Assembly: GCA_013397865.1 (NCBI GenBank)
Contig: VZTI01001766.1
Span: 3,176,112-3,240,111 of the forward strand
Origin: Struthidea cinerea
Lineage: Eukaryota > Chordata > Aves > Passeriformes > Corcoracidae
Reading direction: 5' to 3'
Length of the DNA stretch: 64,000 nt
Below are positions 37,701-49,200 of this stretch, one piece after another. Position 1 is the first letter of the stretch; every line of letters begins with the position of its first letter. The notes beneath the pieces were generated by a model. That model was not told where the DNA came from. It saw nothing but the letters and a program-made list of their open reading frames with translations, and did no database searches. The position numbers and the translations under genes were made by a program.

Positions 37701-40700
37701 CCCAGCAGCACCCACGCAGCTGCCGGGGGGAACGGAGCAAACAAGGGCTCATCCTGCAGGGGATGTGATACCACACCTTGAAAACCTGGCTTCTCAAATG
37801 ACACTTACAGGGGCAGAAGCCATGGGAAGGAACAGATCTGCAACATAAAAACAAGATTTGGGGGGAAAGACAGGGATTGCCAGTGCAATGAACAACATAT
37901 AAAAATCTTGAAAAATAATAACAGTGGAAGAGGAGATCCTCCTAAATTCAGGCAAGCCCTCCGCTCCTTGCTACAATGCAAATCAAATGCAGGGCTCAGA
38001 GCAGAACAGGGCTTTCTTTCCTCTCTTACTTCCGTTCATGAAGTTCAAGAACATTGCAATATGATGGTAAAATTATTCTACATTGATCAAAAGAAACTTC
38101 TGAAGGAGGACTACAGAAATTTAGATCCTCCTCACCTAGGATACAGTGAGTAAGTGCTGCCATGCCTGTCATAGATTACTCTAAGAAAAATACAAAAATA
38201 ATTAAAGTCAGTTTTATTAAACAGACAGACTTAAATTTTCTTTTTAAATTTTTCTTTAAACATTAAGAACAGCATAAAGGAGGAAAATTACACTGAAAGG
38301 CAAAACATCCAGTAAGGCAGACAGAGACAGTAATAGCAAGACTGACAAGCAAATCTATAAATGTGAAAGATGATACCAAAGGGACTATATAGGAGTCTTA
38401 AGTAATCAAAAAGATTCAGAAGACTGGATAATAATAGAAAAAAAAAAAAAGGGAAAGTAGTCATATGAAAAAAAAAAAAAGAAGAAAATGGAAAAATAAC
38501 TGTAAATTCCAGGGCTAAAAGCAAAGGGTAGGAAAAAAAAGATACATCATAAGAGAATTACAGGTAAAGTTGGGATATGGCCTTCCAGAAAAGTGCATTA
38601 AACTTGTACCAAAGTAGGAAACCAGAATGCCAGGAGGGAGATCAGGCCTTAGGGAGGGAGAACTCCACCAGACAGTGTCACTAAGGTTGTTACTCAAATG
38701 AAGGCTACCATGAACTGCTGTTACAGCCTCACTGCACAGATTGAGACAGAGCAGGCAAGGTCTGGACAAAGGCATGCAAAATAGAGGTAAAATGCATCAC
38801 TCTGTTGCATGTTGCATGGCAGCTGAAGAAATTTATGAAAGTCAGAAAAGAAACCTATCAACTTCCATACAGGTTTCACATTATAAACCCTTTTCTGAAC
38901 GTGAATAAATGCTACAATCTGTGAATAAATGCTACAATCTGTACCCCAAAATGTGTTTTCCAGTGGTGTGTGAACACACCACAGGGGTGGGTCAGCTCTT
39001 GTGGGAGCTCACAGCACCCAGAGGCAGGATCCCCTTGACACACAGCTGTGTCCACCGTGTGATCCTCCTAAAAATATTCACATCATGCCAAATACAAACA
39101 TTCCCCGTGGTGTTTATCTCCTAGACCAGGAATAGGTGTGCTCTACATGCCATGGGATTCGCAAAGAACCGAGACACCCAGCAAGGGAAAACACAAAAAA
39201 GAGGCAAGAGAAAGAGGCTTCAAACACAAAATTTTCGTGTCTTGATTTACACAGTGGACAAAAAGTCATTCAGCAATACCCTCTAGTCCCTTGGCTGCAT
39301 AACTCAGTACAAGCAAATAATACTGGTCGAGGTAATTTGTTAAGCTGCTCTGTATCTTGCAATATTGATGGTGGATGCCATGCCTGTCTCACAAGGGTTA
39401 GCTTCATTTCCTTCAAAATTTGAACACAATTCACTTCCTTTGAACACTGCAAGTGTATTTCACTGAATGGCTGAATTCTAACCGACTGAAAAAATACCTG
39501 TGTAAGAACAACTCGTCCTGCACCCAGGATTCAGCCCCCCTGCACCTGAACCAGTCCTTACCAGAGCAGGGATGAAGGCCACAGACACAAGGAGGGTCTG
39601 GGCAGGGTAAGCAGCGGATCGGTCCCTGCGTGTTGCATCCCCAGATCACCTGCACTCCCCAGGGTACACGTGGTAACTGCTCAGCATCCCTGCCTGCGTG
39701 CTGCCTCTCGGGGATGGGCTCGGGAGCGTGGCTGGAGGCCAGCGAGACAGGACTGGGGATTGATGGCTGCGCCAGGCAGCCTGGATCAGAATTTATTTCC
39801 TTTGCTGGCAAGCACTAACTGCTCCTTCTGCTGAAGAAAATAGTAATGGAAATCCTGCCACCACCTTAATTATAACATCTCCAGCTTGGAGCCAGATTAA
39901 TGAGTAGCTGTGGAATAACATTTTTAAAGTTTGGACTAATGATGATGTAGGTAATGGCTGAAGCATGAAGGCATCTGCACCCAGAAATGCTCTGGGTTTG
40001 GACAAATCTGCCCTATTACACCTGACAATATGACAAACAAGAAAACAAAAAATTGTCACTTGGGAGCTGGGAAACTGATTTAAGGCATTTTATTTCCTTA
40101 TGACGATCACATATGGGAAACCACCAACACTTAAAAGAGAATATTTTTAACCTGAAAAATGCTAAACATCACATCTTACTAAGAAAGTGCAAATGGACGA
40201 TTTAGGACACCAATAACCACACAAAAAATGTTCTCTATTTCTGTGCAAACAGTGAAATAAGGAGGAAGCTTCTGATGCTACATTATAATTCTATTTAACT
40301 ATTTTTTTTCAGCAGCACCAACTTCCACCAAAAAATGAAAACTTAATGGGGAAAAAAGGCTTCTGCATAAAATGAAGATACACACACGTCTCTGAAGTAA
40401 AAACCAGAGAAAAACAACATTAAAATGCTTTCCCATGTTCAAGGGACAAGTCCAGCAAAACTAAGCAAGATTAACTGCTCCAAATACCTCTATGGTCAAG
40501 AACCAGGAAAGGAAATAAACAAATGCTTCCAGCTCATCTCTATGCATCATAAAACAAATTAAATTAGGTTTTTGTTCACTGTGTTGTGCAAAAAGTAATT
40601 TTATCAAGAGTCATTGTGATAAAGGCAGGCTGCTTCTCAATCACTGCACAAACAACTTTTTTCTCAAAGGTTATCTTCCAAGGACATTTAAAATACAAAT

Positions 40701-41879
40701 ATATGTACAAGAGGTTTATGCCTTTCATACCTAGCATGTTTACTTCAAATGTGTGCTGGGATACTAAATCTACCGATATTGTTGATATTGTTCTGGTTTA
40801 TACATTTTATTAAAACTAAAGCTGCAGGAATTCTCAGTGGCATAAGAGAAAGTACACCTTTTATGACTACCTACTGGCAGCATTAAAAGGCATTCTGAAA
40901 AACAACCAATAAAGCTACAAATAGGAATTTGGAGTATTAGCCCACAGTTTCATAAATATAATGGAAGAGTAGATATCAAGGTGATATTTATTTACATCTC
41001 TTCAAAAAAGCCAGAATGCCAGAGGTAGAGGTACTCTGACAGTGCTTAAAAAACTTCAATTACAAGTTTTACCAAAGTGACAGACTCCTTATGAACTTGT
41101 TCCATGCTCACATACAGAAGATGCAAAGTTTTTCCTTTTCTCCAGAAAATAACATTTTCAAATGTTTGCTTTATTCTCTATGTAGATACATTTCATATTT
41201 TTAAAGTCCACACCTTGCCCTGACAAGCTTTAAGTGCTCTTTTAGGTGTAGTAAGCGGGTTAAATAGTTGCCACATTTTCAAAAGAAATGCAACAGTAGA
41301 TACAGAAATACAGAACCAATTTTCAAGAGGAAAGCTATGCTGCTAGAAATGAGTTGGCACAGATAGATAAATAGATATGACTAGACAAGCAAGATTGATA
41401 GATCTGTATTAAGCTTTTGCATTTTGACAGTAGGATAGAAATTTGCCAAATGATTTAGAGTTCACTGGAAAAACATATTTGCAAGAGAAGCTCGCAATAA
41501 AAACTTCTCTCCAAGAGAAAATCCTACCAAGCAAGGATGTCTGGGAAAATTTTCAATTACAAAGTTGAGGAGGGAGGAAAAAAAATTTTTAACATGGAAG
41601 TGATTTACTGACTTCAGCACAGGCAATTAATTAACAGAAAGCAAGCTTTCCACCTAATTCAAGCTTCACTTTCAAAAGGATGTATAGTCCTATGGCAAGT
41701 ATTTATTTAACCAAGGTTGTTGCTGTGTTAACCATAGATGTTCTTTAAAATGCTGGATGTTACCTCTGCATTTTACTCTAACAGCTGTTTTGAGCAATGC
41801 AGCCGGAAAGTCAGGGCACGCACACAGGACAGAGGAGCTGCTGGACTCTCTGCGTGGCACACGGATAAAGCTCAGCATT
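34721..41879. other. Unassigned non-coding DNA
   Basis: GC-richer patches occur at 34,800-35,150, 36,850-37,000 and 39,520-39,810; AT-rich elsewhere, notably 38,150-38,560 with several A11-A12 runs and 40,080-41,700. Frames up to 144 codons (plus 35,977-36,411) carry no recognisable domain. The 20-bp duplication at 38,901 lies here. Confidence 0.5.
38901..38942. repeat. Perfect 20-bp tandem duplication
   Basis: GTGAATAAATGCTACAATCT occurs twice in a row with no mismatch, followed by a further GT. Complete identity indicates a recent local duplication. Confidence 0.95.
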
Positions 41880-42335
41880 CCCACCAAGGGGTCATGCCCT
41901 GGGGGTGATTATCTGGCCAGCTACCAGCTGAGGGCCCGTGGACCAACCCACAGGATAAAGGGCACTCTGCTTTCTGCAGAAACAGATTCCTGCTGTTACC
42001 TTACTTCCTCACAAGCAAACTGGATTGCTTCTCACATTGGCAATAAAAAGTTTCCTGGGGACAGAACCTGGTCTGACACCGCGGGCCAGAGATCCCCCTC
42101 TTGTGGTCCTACCAACCTGCAAAGGCGAGCCCAGGTACACACCACCGCCGGAGCACTCCTTCCAGAATTATTAACCTGTTCTTATATTTTACTTTGTTTC
42201 AATTGTTAAACTGTTCTTATCTACAGCCATGAGTTTTACTTCTTCCACACCCAATTCTCCTCCCTAGTGGGGTGACAGGAAGGACAAGGAGTGAGTGGCT
42301 GCCTGGTATTTTTCATCAGGGGTGAAACCACAACA
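41880..42335 (+). mobile_element. Second ERV LTR remnant, plus orientation, possibly composite
   Basis: The last 170 bases, about 42,165-42,335, match the 3' end of the LTR type seen at 24.5 kb, but in plus orientation: TTAAACTGTTCTTATCT at 42,206, a GAGTTTTACTTCTT block, a GGGGTGACAGGAAGG purine-rich stretch, then GGTGAAACCACAACA ending at 42,335. Upstream, 41,880-42,160 looks like LTR U3/R sequence: a TATA-like GGATAAAG near 41,954 and an AATAAA at 42,042, followed by a U5-like GC-rich stretch. That part does not clearly match the first LTR, so either the two copies differ in their 5' halves or a 3' end of one LTR lies against another. The 5' edge is not fixed. The 150-codon plus frame at 41,757-42,209 overlaps it and matches no protein I know. 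No retroviral genes flank it. Confidence 0.6.
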
Positions 42336-45300
42336 ATATCAATTCCTGAAAAATTTTCAAATAAAAGGTGCACTTTCTATATTTTTTTTTTTTCCTGGGT
42401 GGATGGATGGCACAGGTTTAGCCAGACAGAACAAAGACCTAATAAATATACAAAATTACATTTGCAATTACAAAAACATTTCTAACTATAATATTGAAAT
42501 TATCCTTGGGATACTATGGAGTTGTTTGAGACCATAACAGGTTTACCCTAATGAGACAAAAACGGACCAACACACATTAATGTCAGCTAGAGACAGAGCT
42601 GCCTTTGGTGTAGCTTGTATGAATCAGCACAGCTCCAGCTCTCATCCCTTCTGTGCCACCCTGGCTGCAGCTCCCACTTCTGTTAGATGGACACAGAGTG
42701 AAGACAAAGCTGCTCCCACCTTCAGAGAAGTTCCAGCATATCACAGGTTCCCATTTCCAAGGTCTGCACACACCTTGTACTTCTGCTCTCTGCTTCTGCA
42801 TCCTATTACGGTGCAAATATATCTTTTCCCTCAAACCCAGGTTTGGTGGGAGAGGTTTCACTTCCATGAAAGCACTCCAAGTGCAGTAGCACACAAATTG
42901 CATGCGTGTATTTGATCACCACTAATGGCTAGTCTTGCTACAGAACCGACAAAACAGCAAGTTAAAAATCACTCAGTTTTAAAACAAGAACAAATAACCC
43001 CACAACCTTAAAAGTCTAAAAATTCATCACTTAAAAGGGAGTATTTCAAAGCACAGGCAGTTATCAGTGTCTCAGGGAAATGTGATATACCTGTTTTTCT
43101 CTCGTGCACACAAAGTGAGAGCTCTGCCTCCACTGCCAAAGCATTTTTGTGACAGCTGAAGCCGGTGAATCCTTTGGGTAACACCCAGCCTGAGTGAAAT
43201 TGAGTGTCACAGGCTTTGACCTTCAGCAATGTCTCTTCTCTAATTAGAGAGCATGATACTGGGAAATGGAAAGAATAGTTTTGTTTGCAAGAAAAAGACA
43301 ATTCTGGCTGTCTTTCCTGAAAGAGGAATATTTTTGCACATCTCTACAGCTGGCAGAATAAGCTGAACAAAGAGCAGTGTTTGTAAGATAATTGAAATTT
43401 ATAGTTATAGGCAGATACAGACAAAGGTTAAAGACATAATTTTAACAATACGCTGTACTTCACATACAAAACCAAGTGTGACACCCTGTCATCTGTTCAC
43501 AGCAATCTCTGCCTCCTCCCAGACTGAACAACCAAGCCCTGTAAATGTATTGCTGCTAAAAGCACAGGAGAAAACTACAGCAACACAGTATTTCCATCAG
43601 TTAACCACACATTTGCTCTGTGGTGACCCACTTTCAAATCACCTCGGGATACGCAGGAAAGGATTTTAGTTACAGACTGCTAACAAATGAAAAAAGAAAG
43701 GTTAAATGAAAATTTGAGCCCTATTTTTGTTTATGCAAAACAGTCATTACCCAGCTGAACAGACAAAATTATCAAGCACCAGTTACAGGTTCACTTATAA
43801 CTAATGGAAAAGGTCTAATATTGGAAGCTTTAGTGTTGATTCCCCTTAAAATTTGAGGATAATGGCTTTTAAATTGTTGCAGAATTACTATGACTTTGTG
43901 TATTCTGCCAATGCTGGAATTCACCAGATGATGGGAGAGCCGTCCAGGTTTTCCCAGCTGAGCACAGTGAGAGCTAGAAGGTATCTTCAAGGATTACAAA
44001 GAATTATTTCAACAGTCACAGTAGTTAAATTAGTAACAGCTGAAAAAGCCCAGCAATCAGATACCCAAATTTCTTCCCTTTCTTCTCCCTTGTCTCGCAG
44101 TATCACGATAAACAGTGAATATGCCCTTCACCTGAATTAAGGATAACTTGTTTAACATCAGAAGCAGAACAGGATGCGGGTTTAGATTAGGTACAAAACT
44201 GCCTAAAAGTACAAAAGTCAGTAACCCTGTGAACAAAATGTTCAATTAACATTAAAAACAATGCACATGTTAAGAGCTTGAGCTAAATTAATCAGTCACT
44301 TCTTCCATTTCAAATCTGCATTTACATATGTAAACAGTGCAGCACTCAGATTTATCTGAAATAAAATGAGAAAATGGGCAATTTCCCTCTAGAGGGGCAG
44401 ATGTTTAAGTTGTTCTTGTGTTTTTTCACAGATGTTCCCCTCACAGTGTATTTAAAATGGGATTTCTATCTCTGTTCTGAAAATCCATGTTCTCACGCCA
44501 AAATGCAGGCAGCTGCTCTAGGCTGTGTGCACATTTTGTGATACCTGCACAGCCAGAGCCAGAGAGGAAAGGACTTCTGCATCCACACGTACCCACAGCA
44601 GGTTCCCAGTGGGATGGGCCCCACCTTGGCTTCTACAGCTTCTCTGTGGTAACTGAGGACGTGACTAATTGATCATCTCCATAAAGACTGAAAATGGTGT
44701 GATTTATTACAAATATTACAAAATACCATGAGGTCTCAGAGCACGGTGTCTCCTTGTTCTGAGCATTGCGCAGTCCTCGGCAAGGAGCTGGCACCTGCCT
44801 CAGGAGCTTCCAGGATAAAAAGATAAGGCCAGAGGCTGGCAGTGTCCCTGCTGGTGTTCCCACACTGGCACAAGGGGAAACGGACACATTCTTGGAGGTT
44901 TCAGATTGCTAACAAAAGTGCTTAATGCCATTATCAGAGCCACTGCTTATCAGCAACCCTTACTGCTCTTGCACCCTAAAGGAGAAAAGAATATTAAATT
45001 ATCATTTCAAAACATGAGAGAACAGAAGGGGTAGAACAACGTCCTTCCTGAAAGTCCAAAATCAAGGAGAGGAAACGGAGAATGTGAAAACCTCTCTAAG
45101 CCTTCTCCTAAAAAAAACATTAAATAAATAAATAAATAAATAAATAATGTCAAAGGGCAGCCTTGTACGTTTTCCTTAAATCAGCTTCTTCACAGACTGG
45201 AGGCTAGGGCAGAGGGGGACCACACTCTTCCAGTCTCCAGTTTATCCTGCAGGGCACCTGTCACTCAAACAGTCTTCCTGGAACCACAGGTGTTCCCCCT

Positions 45301-45659
45301 GCCAGGCAGGTCAAAAGAACAGAGTGAAACGAAGCAGCAAGAGCATCCTAAGCAATGCAAACCACACTTCAAAATAGCTGCCTCACAGCAGTGTTAGGGC
45401 CTGATTCACCTGCAGAGATATAAGAAATACTACTACTTAATGGCAGGCAGTGAGCAGAGAACAGGGAGCACAGCTTTCGGGGAAGGGAACCCAAAAGATC
45501 GTTTCGTTGGCTGGTCTTTGCCTTACCAGCTCCCAAGCTCTGCAGGAGTCAGAACAGGAGCCCAGTAAGACATCAAGACAGAGACACGGGCAGGAAAAGC
45601 TGCCACAAATCTGAGAGAAGTAAAAACGTGCACTTCCTAAGGGGAAGTTCAGGAATGGA
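42336..45659. other. Unassigned DNA between the LTR remnant and the CpG islet
   Basis: Unique, mostly AT-rich. Overlapping frames near 42,580-42,915 on both strands are compositional. The TAAA microsatellite lies at 45,121. GGGCCTGATTCACC at 45,398 resembles an old repeat motif. Confidence 0.5.
45121..45147. repeat. (TAAA)n microsatellite
   Basis: Nearly seven uninterrupted TAAA units, directly following an A-rich run (AAAAAAACAT). Such tails are often relics of retroposon A-tails, but no retroposon body is recognisable upstream. Confidence 0.95.
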
Positions 45660-46200
45660 AAGCGGGTGTCTGCTGCAATGCATTTCAGACCGTCTGCAAC
45701 CTCCCGTGCAGGCGGAATCAAAGCAGCCCGGACCAGACCGTCCCGTTTCATCTCCTGCAGGTTCATTTCATTCACCCGCAGACAAGTAGGCTTGGTAAGT
45801 AGCAACATCCCTCCTTCATCTGCCTTCTCCCCTCCCCAGCCCCAGCGCAGGGTGCGCGGTAACAGATGGATCTGGCACGGCTTCCAGGCGTGAAGGCAGG
45901 GACGCGGTGCGGGCGCCCGGCGTGACACCAGCCTGGGGCACAGGCTGCTGGAAACACCCACCCCGGGGCACAGGCTGCTGGAAACACCCACCCCGGGGCA
46001 CAGGCTGCTCGGAGCACCCACCCCGGGGCACAGGCTGCTCGGAGCACCCACCCCGGGGCACAGGCTGGGAACCGAGGCGCTGCCATCCCGCTGTCGCACC
46101 ATCCCGGGTGCTCATCAGAGGGAGAAGCAGGGCTGGCAGGCGCTCAGGAAGAGAGCCCAGGGCTCCCGGGCAGCCCCCGACCCGGGCTCTCCTCAGCAGT
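45660..46200. promoter_or_regulatory. CpG-island-like segment around the minisatellite
   Basis: By hand count this stretch of about 540 bases holds about 35 CpG, at roughly 60% G+C, giving an observed/expected ratio near 0.65-0.7, while surrounding DNA is AT-rich and CpG-poor. That passes the usual island criteria, although the tandem repeat supplies several of the CpG. In birds such islands often mark promoters, so an unannotated transcript could start here. On the plus strand a consensus splice-donor-like CTTG|GTAAGT lies at 45,791-45,800. The 221-codon minus-strand frame (45,437-46,102), the longest in the window, overlaps the segment but shows no domain, no signal peptide and a repeat-derived N-terminal third. 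I do not call it a gene. Confidence 0.45.
45931..46067. repeat. 30-bp minisatellite, four full units and a partial
   Basis: Units start at 45,931, 45,961, 45,991 and 46,021, with a 17-base partial from 46,051. Each unit runs CCCCGGGGCACAGGCTGCTG or a close variant, then a ten-base tail: GAAACACCCA in units one and two, GGAGCACCCA in three and four with TG changed to TC before it. The two variants sit in pairs, which suggests stepwise duplication. Because 30 is divisible by three, the array is open in several frames and gives ten-residue repeats, such as PGVGAPSSLC on the minus strand. These inflate the long frames seen here. The first unit differs at its first bases (GCCT). Confidence 0.95.
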
Positions 46201-49200
46201 CAGCGCAAACAGATAAATGCATGGGAACCAAGACTGCAGCAGCTTCTTCTCTGGAGTTTTACAAAAATAATTCTGTTGTAATTGGAGAAACTGGGATTCA
46301 TGGAACATTTTCCTTTCCACCAGGCAGATGAATCTATGATTTGTATTCTCTGATTTTAAATGAGATTCTCACCCATCTTCAGGGGGTTTGATTGATACAG
46401 CACATGAGGCCACTCAGTAAAATGATACAGGGTAGATCAAAGCATGAAAGATAATTTTCCCTGAAATGTATGTAGCTACGGGTAAGTTATGACTCTTTGT
46501 TTCACAGTTTATGGAACACAATTTCATTTAAAGCCTAAATCTGTCATTTCAGCATTGTTTATCAAAATGCATCCAATACCCTCTCCCCCAGAAGAATGGT
46601 GTCAAGTCAAAGGCACAAAATCAAACCTGTACAAAGACATTATTTCAAATATTTAACCATAAAATAAACCAGCTTGTGATTTGCATAAATATTATCCACA
46701 TATGATGCATTTGATGCAAGCAAAAGTAACTCATCTGCAAGTTAAATATCCAGAATGGCAAAAGGTGCTGTAAAATTTATGACAGAAAGACTGCCTGATG
46801 TATACCTAAAGATGCTATGAACTGCCTTCACCTGCTTGTACATCTATATTTCATCACCTGGGCTTTTGTCATGCAGGAACCAAAGAATATTCCCAAAAAT
46901 GTTCACTTTTCATTTTCTTTCTTCATCACCTGTTTTTTTGGCTCACTGGCACTCTGGGAATAGATTTTTTTCCTCAAAATTATTTCACTGCCAGATTACT
47001 ATGTGCAACATAATTAAAGCCACTCCATTTTGGATTTTTTTTTTTTGGTTGGCTGGGGTTTTTTTTTATTACAGAAACATGAGGATGGTTGGTTCAAAAA
47101 CAACCTTGCAAACAACCCTGGCATTTCCCTTCCTCCCAGTAAAGCTGCACCACCCCTCTGAATAAATGTTTACGAACTTAATAGGCTACAGTGAATTTGG
47201 GAGAAATTCCAGAAAGAAAAAGAATAGTCATAAGAAAACACATGGAAAGAGAAAGAAGAAAGCTGACAAAGAAAACAAAATTCAAGCTATTCTATGCTCA
47301 TATTTTAATTTATTTTCTTCTGTAAAAATTTTGGTATATATTTAATTAAGGACACCTTTCTGGAGAGCAATAAGCTTATGTCAATTGCTTCAGCCCTGAT
47401 GCCACTGAAATGGAAATCACATGACAAGTCTGCCTGCTCTTATCCCTGTGAATCCTTGGATCCTTCAGAATTACGTCTGTGCTCAGCCTGGAGCCGTTCC
47501 ACTAACACATACACAGGTCACAGATTAAGGATGATTGAAGTCACTCATGCTTTGATCTTTCCTAAAGAGCAGCCCCAGGGGATGCCTTGGCTGTGGTCAG
47601 GGTGTTTCCATGGCTGTAGGATTTGTTGTGCCTTGGCAGAATCACGTCTGCAGTGCTGTGAGAACACAGGATGTCATCACTTGTTACAGGTACAAACAAC
47701 AACACAACGATGACGTTATCAAAGATGTGCTGCTGTGGTCTGATCCTGTCCTGCTAACCATTAAAAAGCAAAAAATCTCTCATTGGATCAACCACCTCCA
47801 ATGGACAACAGCTAAGGGAAGCAGGATCCAGCAGCCTTTCCCTCCATGGGAAAACCTGGGCTTTCACAATCCAGCTACACTCACAAAGGTAACATGCAGT
47901 TAAAACATATTCAAACACACGCATCCTAAAACATTCATATTCAGTTGGAACACTCACGTCTTCAAGCTCGAGAGCTAGACATTGAAGTTGACATTAAACA
48001 ATTAAGTTATCATGCAGAACCAGCAGCACTCAGGATATAAAGGGACAGAGGACAGATGCTGTTAAAAAGTGCAAGGCACAGTTCAGTGCACTCATACTGT
48101 TGAGGCTCACAGGAATTCAAGGAGCGTACAGCACGTTCTTGAAACACATTGTTTAGCTGCCAGCCTTGGGGGAAACGGCAGGCAAAGGCTCCCAGGACTC
48201 TGAGCCAGGTCATTGCTTCTCCTCAAGCAGAGGCTGCCCAGGTCTGGGAGCTGGAGAAGGGGAGGGCTGGGTGCTCTCCCTCAGACACTGCTCACTCGGG
48301 TCTGAGCTTCTCACACACCATCACCTCTGCCACTGTTTCCATTCCCCCTAAAGACTCTCAGTGAGGCTTCCATGAGGGGGGAGGCGTTTCAGAAAGTTTA
48401 GGCTGAGGCCCCTGAGGAGACAGACTCCAGAGGGAAGCTCTGCCTGCTCTTTACCTCTTCCCAGCCATGGGTGCATGTTCTGGAAGAGCTTTGGGTAAGG
48501 GATGCACTGAGGTCCCTGTGCAACAGCTACCAAGGAAGATTGACCCTGTACAGTGAAATTGTTCACATTTAACACCAGTATCTAGACAGGAACAGGGCGT
48601 GCTGGTCTCAGCAGGAAATACAGACACATGCACCAGAGTTCATGTGCCAGTCAGACAGGTAACACTGCCCTCAGCTGCGACACGTGGTGTTCAATTTAAT
48701 TAGGCTTCAGGAAAGGTAGAGATAAAGAGAGGAACTCGGTCACCAGCCTGTGTCATTTCCCTCTGCTTCAGCACCATGGCTCTTTCTCCTTTCTATGAAA
48801 AATTAGCAATTCCCTGGCTGAAGCATGAAAAGGCTGAACAAACCCCACACAGAGCCACAAGAAATACACTGCCTTTGCAAGAAACTTTTGAGAGGGGAAA
48901 AAAAAAGAACAAATTTTAGATCCACTAAAGTACTGTGATTAATGTATTTGCAGACTCTCTCACCCTACAAGGCAGCCTGCAGGGCAGCCAGCCAGCCAAG
49001 GTATTCTGGCAAGATATGCCAGAAAACAGGATTTTTCTCCTCACATAATTTGTCAATGGAAACAAATTCATGTTATTACCAAGCATAAAACCCTGCACGA
49101 AGCTATAAAAGCAGGGCTTTTGTTCTGCTGCACAGGAGGAGAATCGGGGTTGCTTATTACCCTGTGAGAAATGCCTACAGGAATCCTGCAGGAGGTTTTG

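Noticed and set aside
24548..42335. The two LTRs as ends of one provirus
   Set aside because: They are in opposite orientation, differ in their 5' halves and no retroviral gene lies between them.
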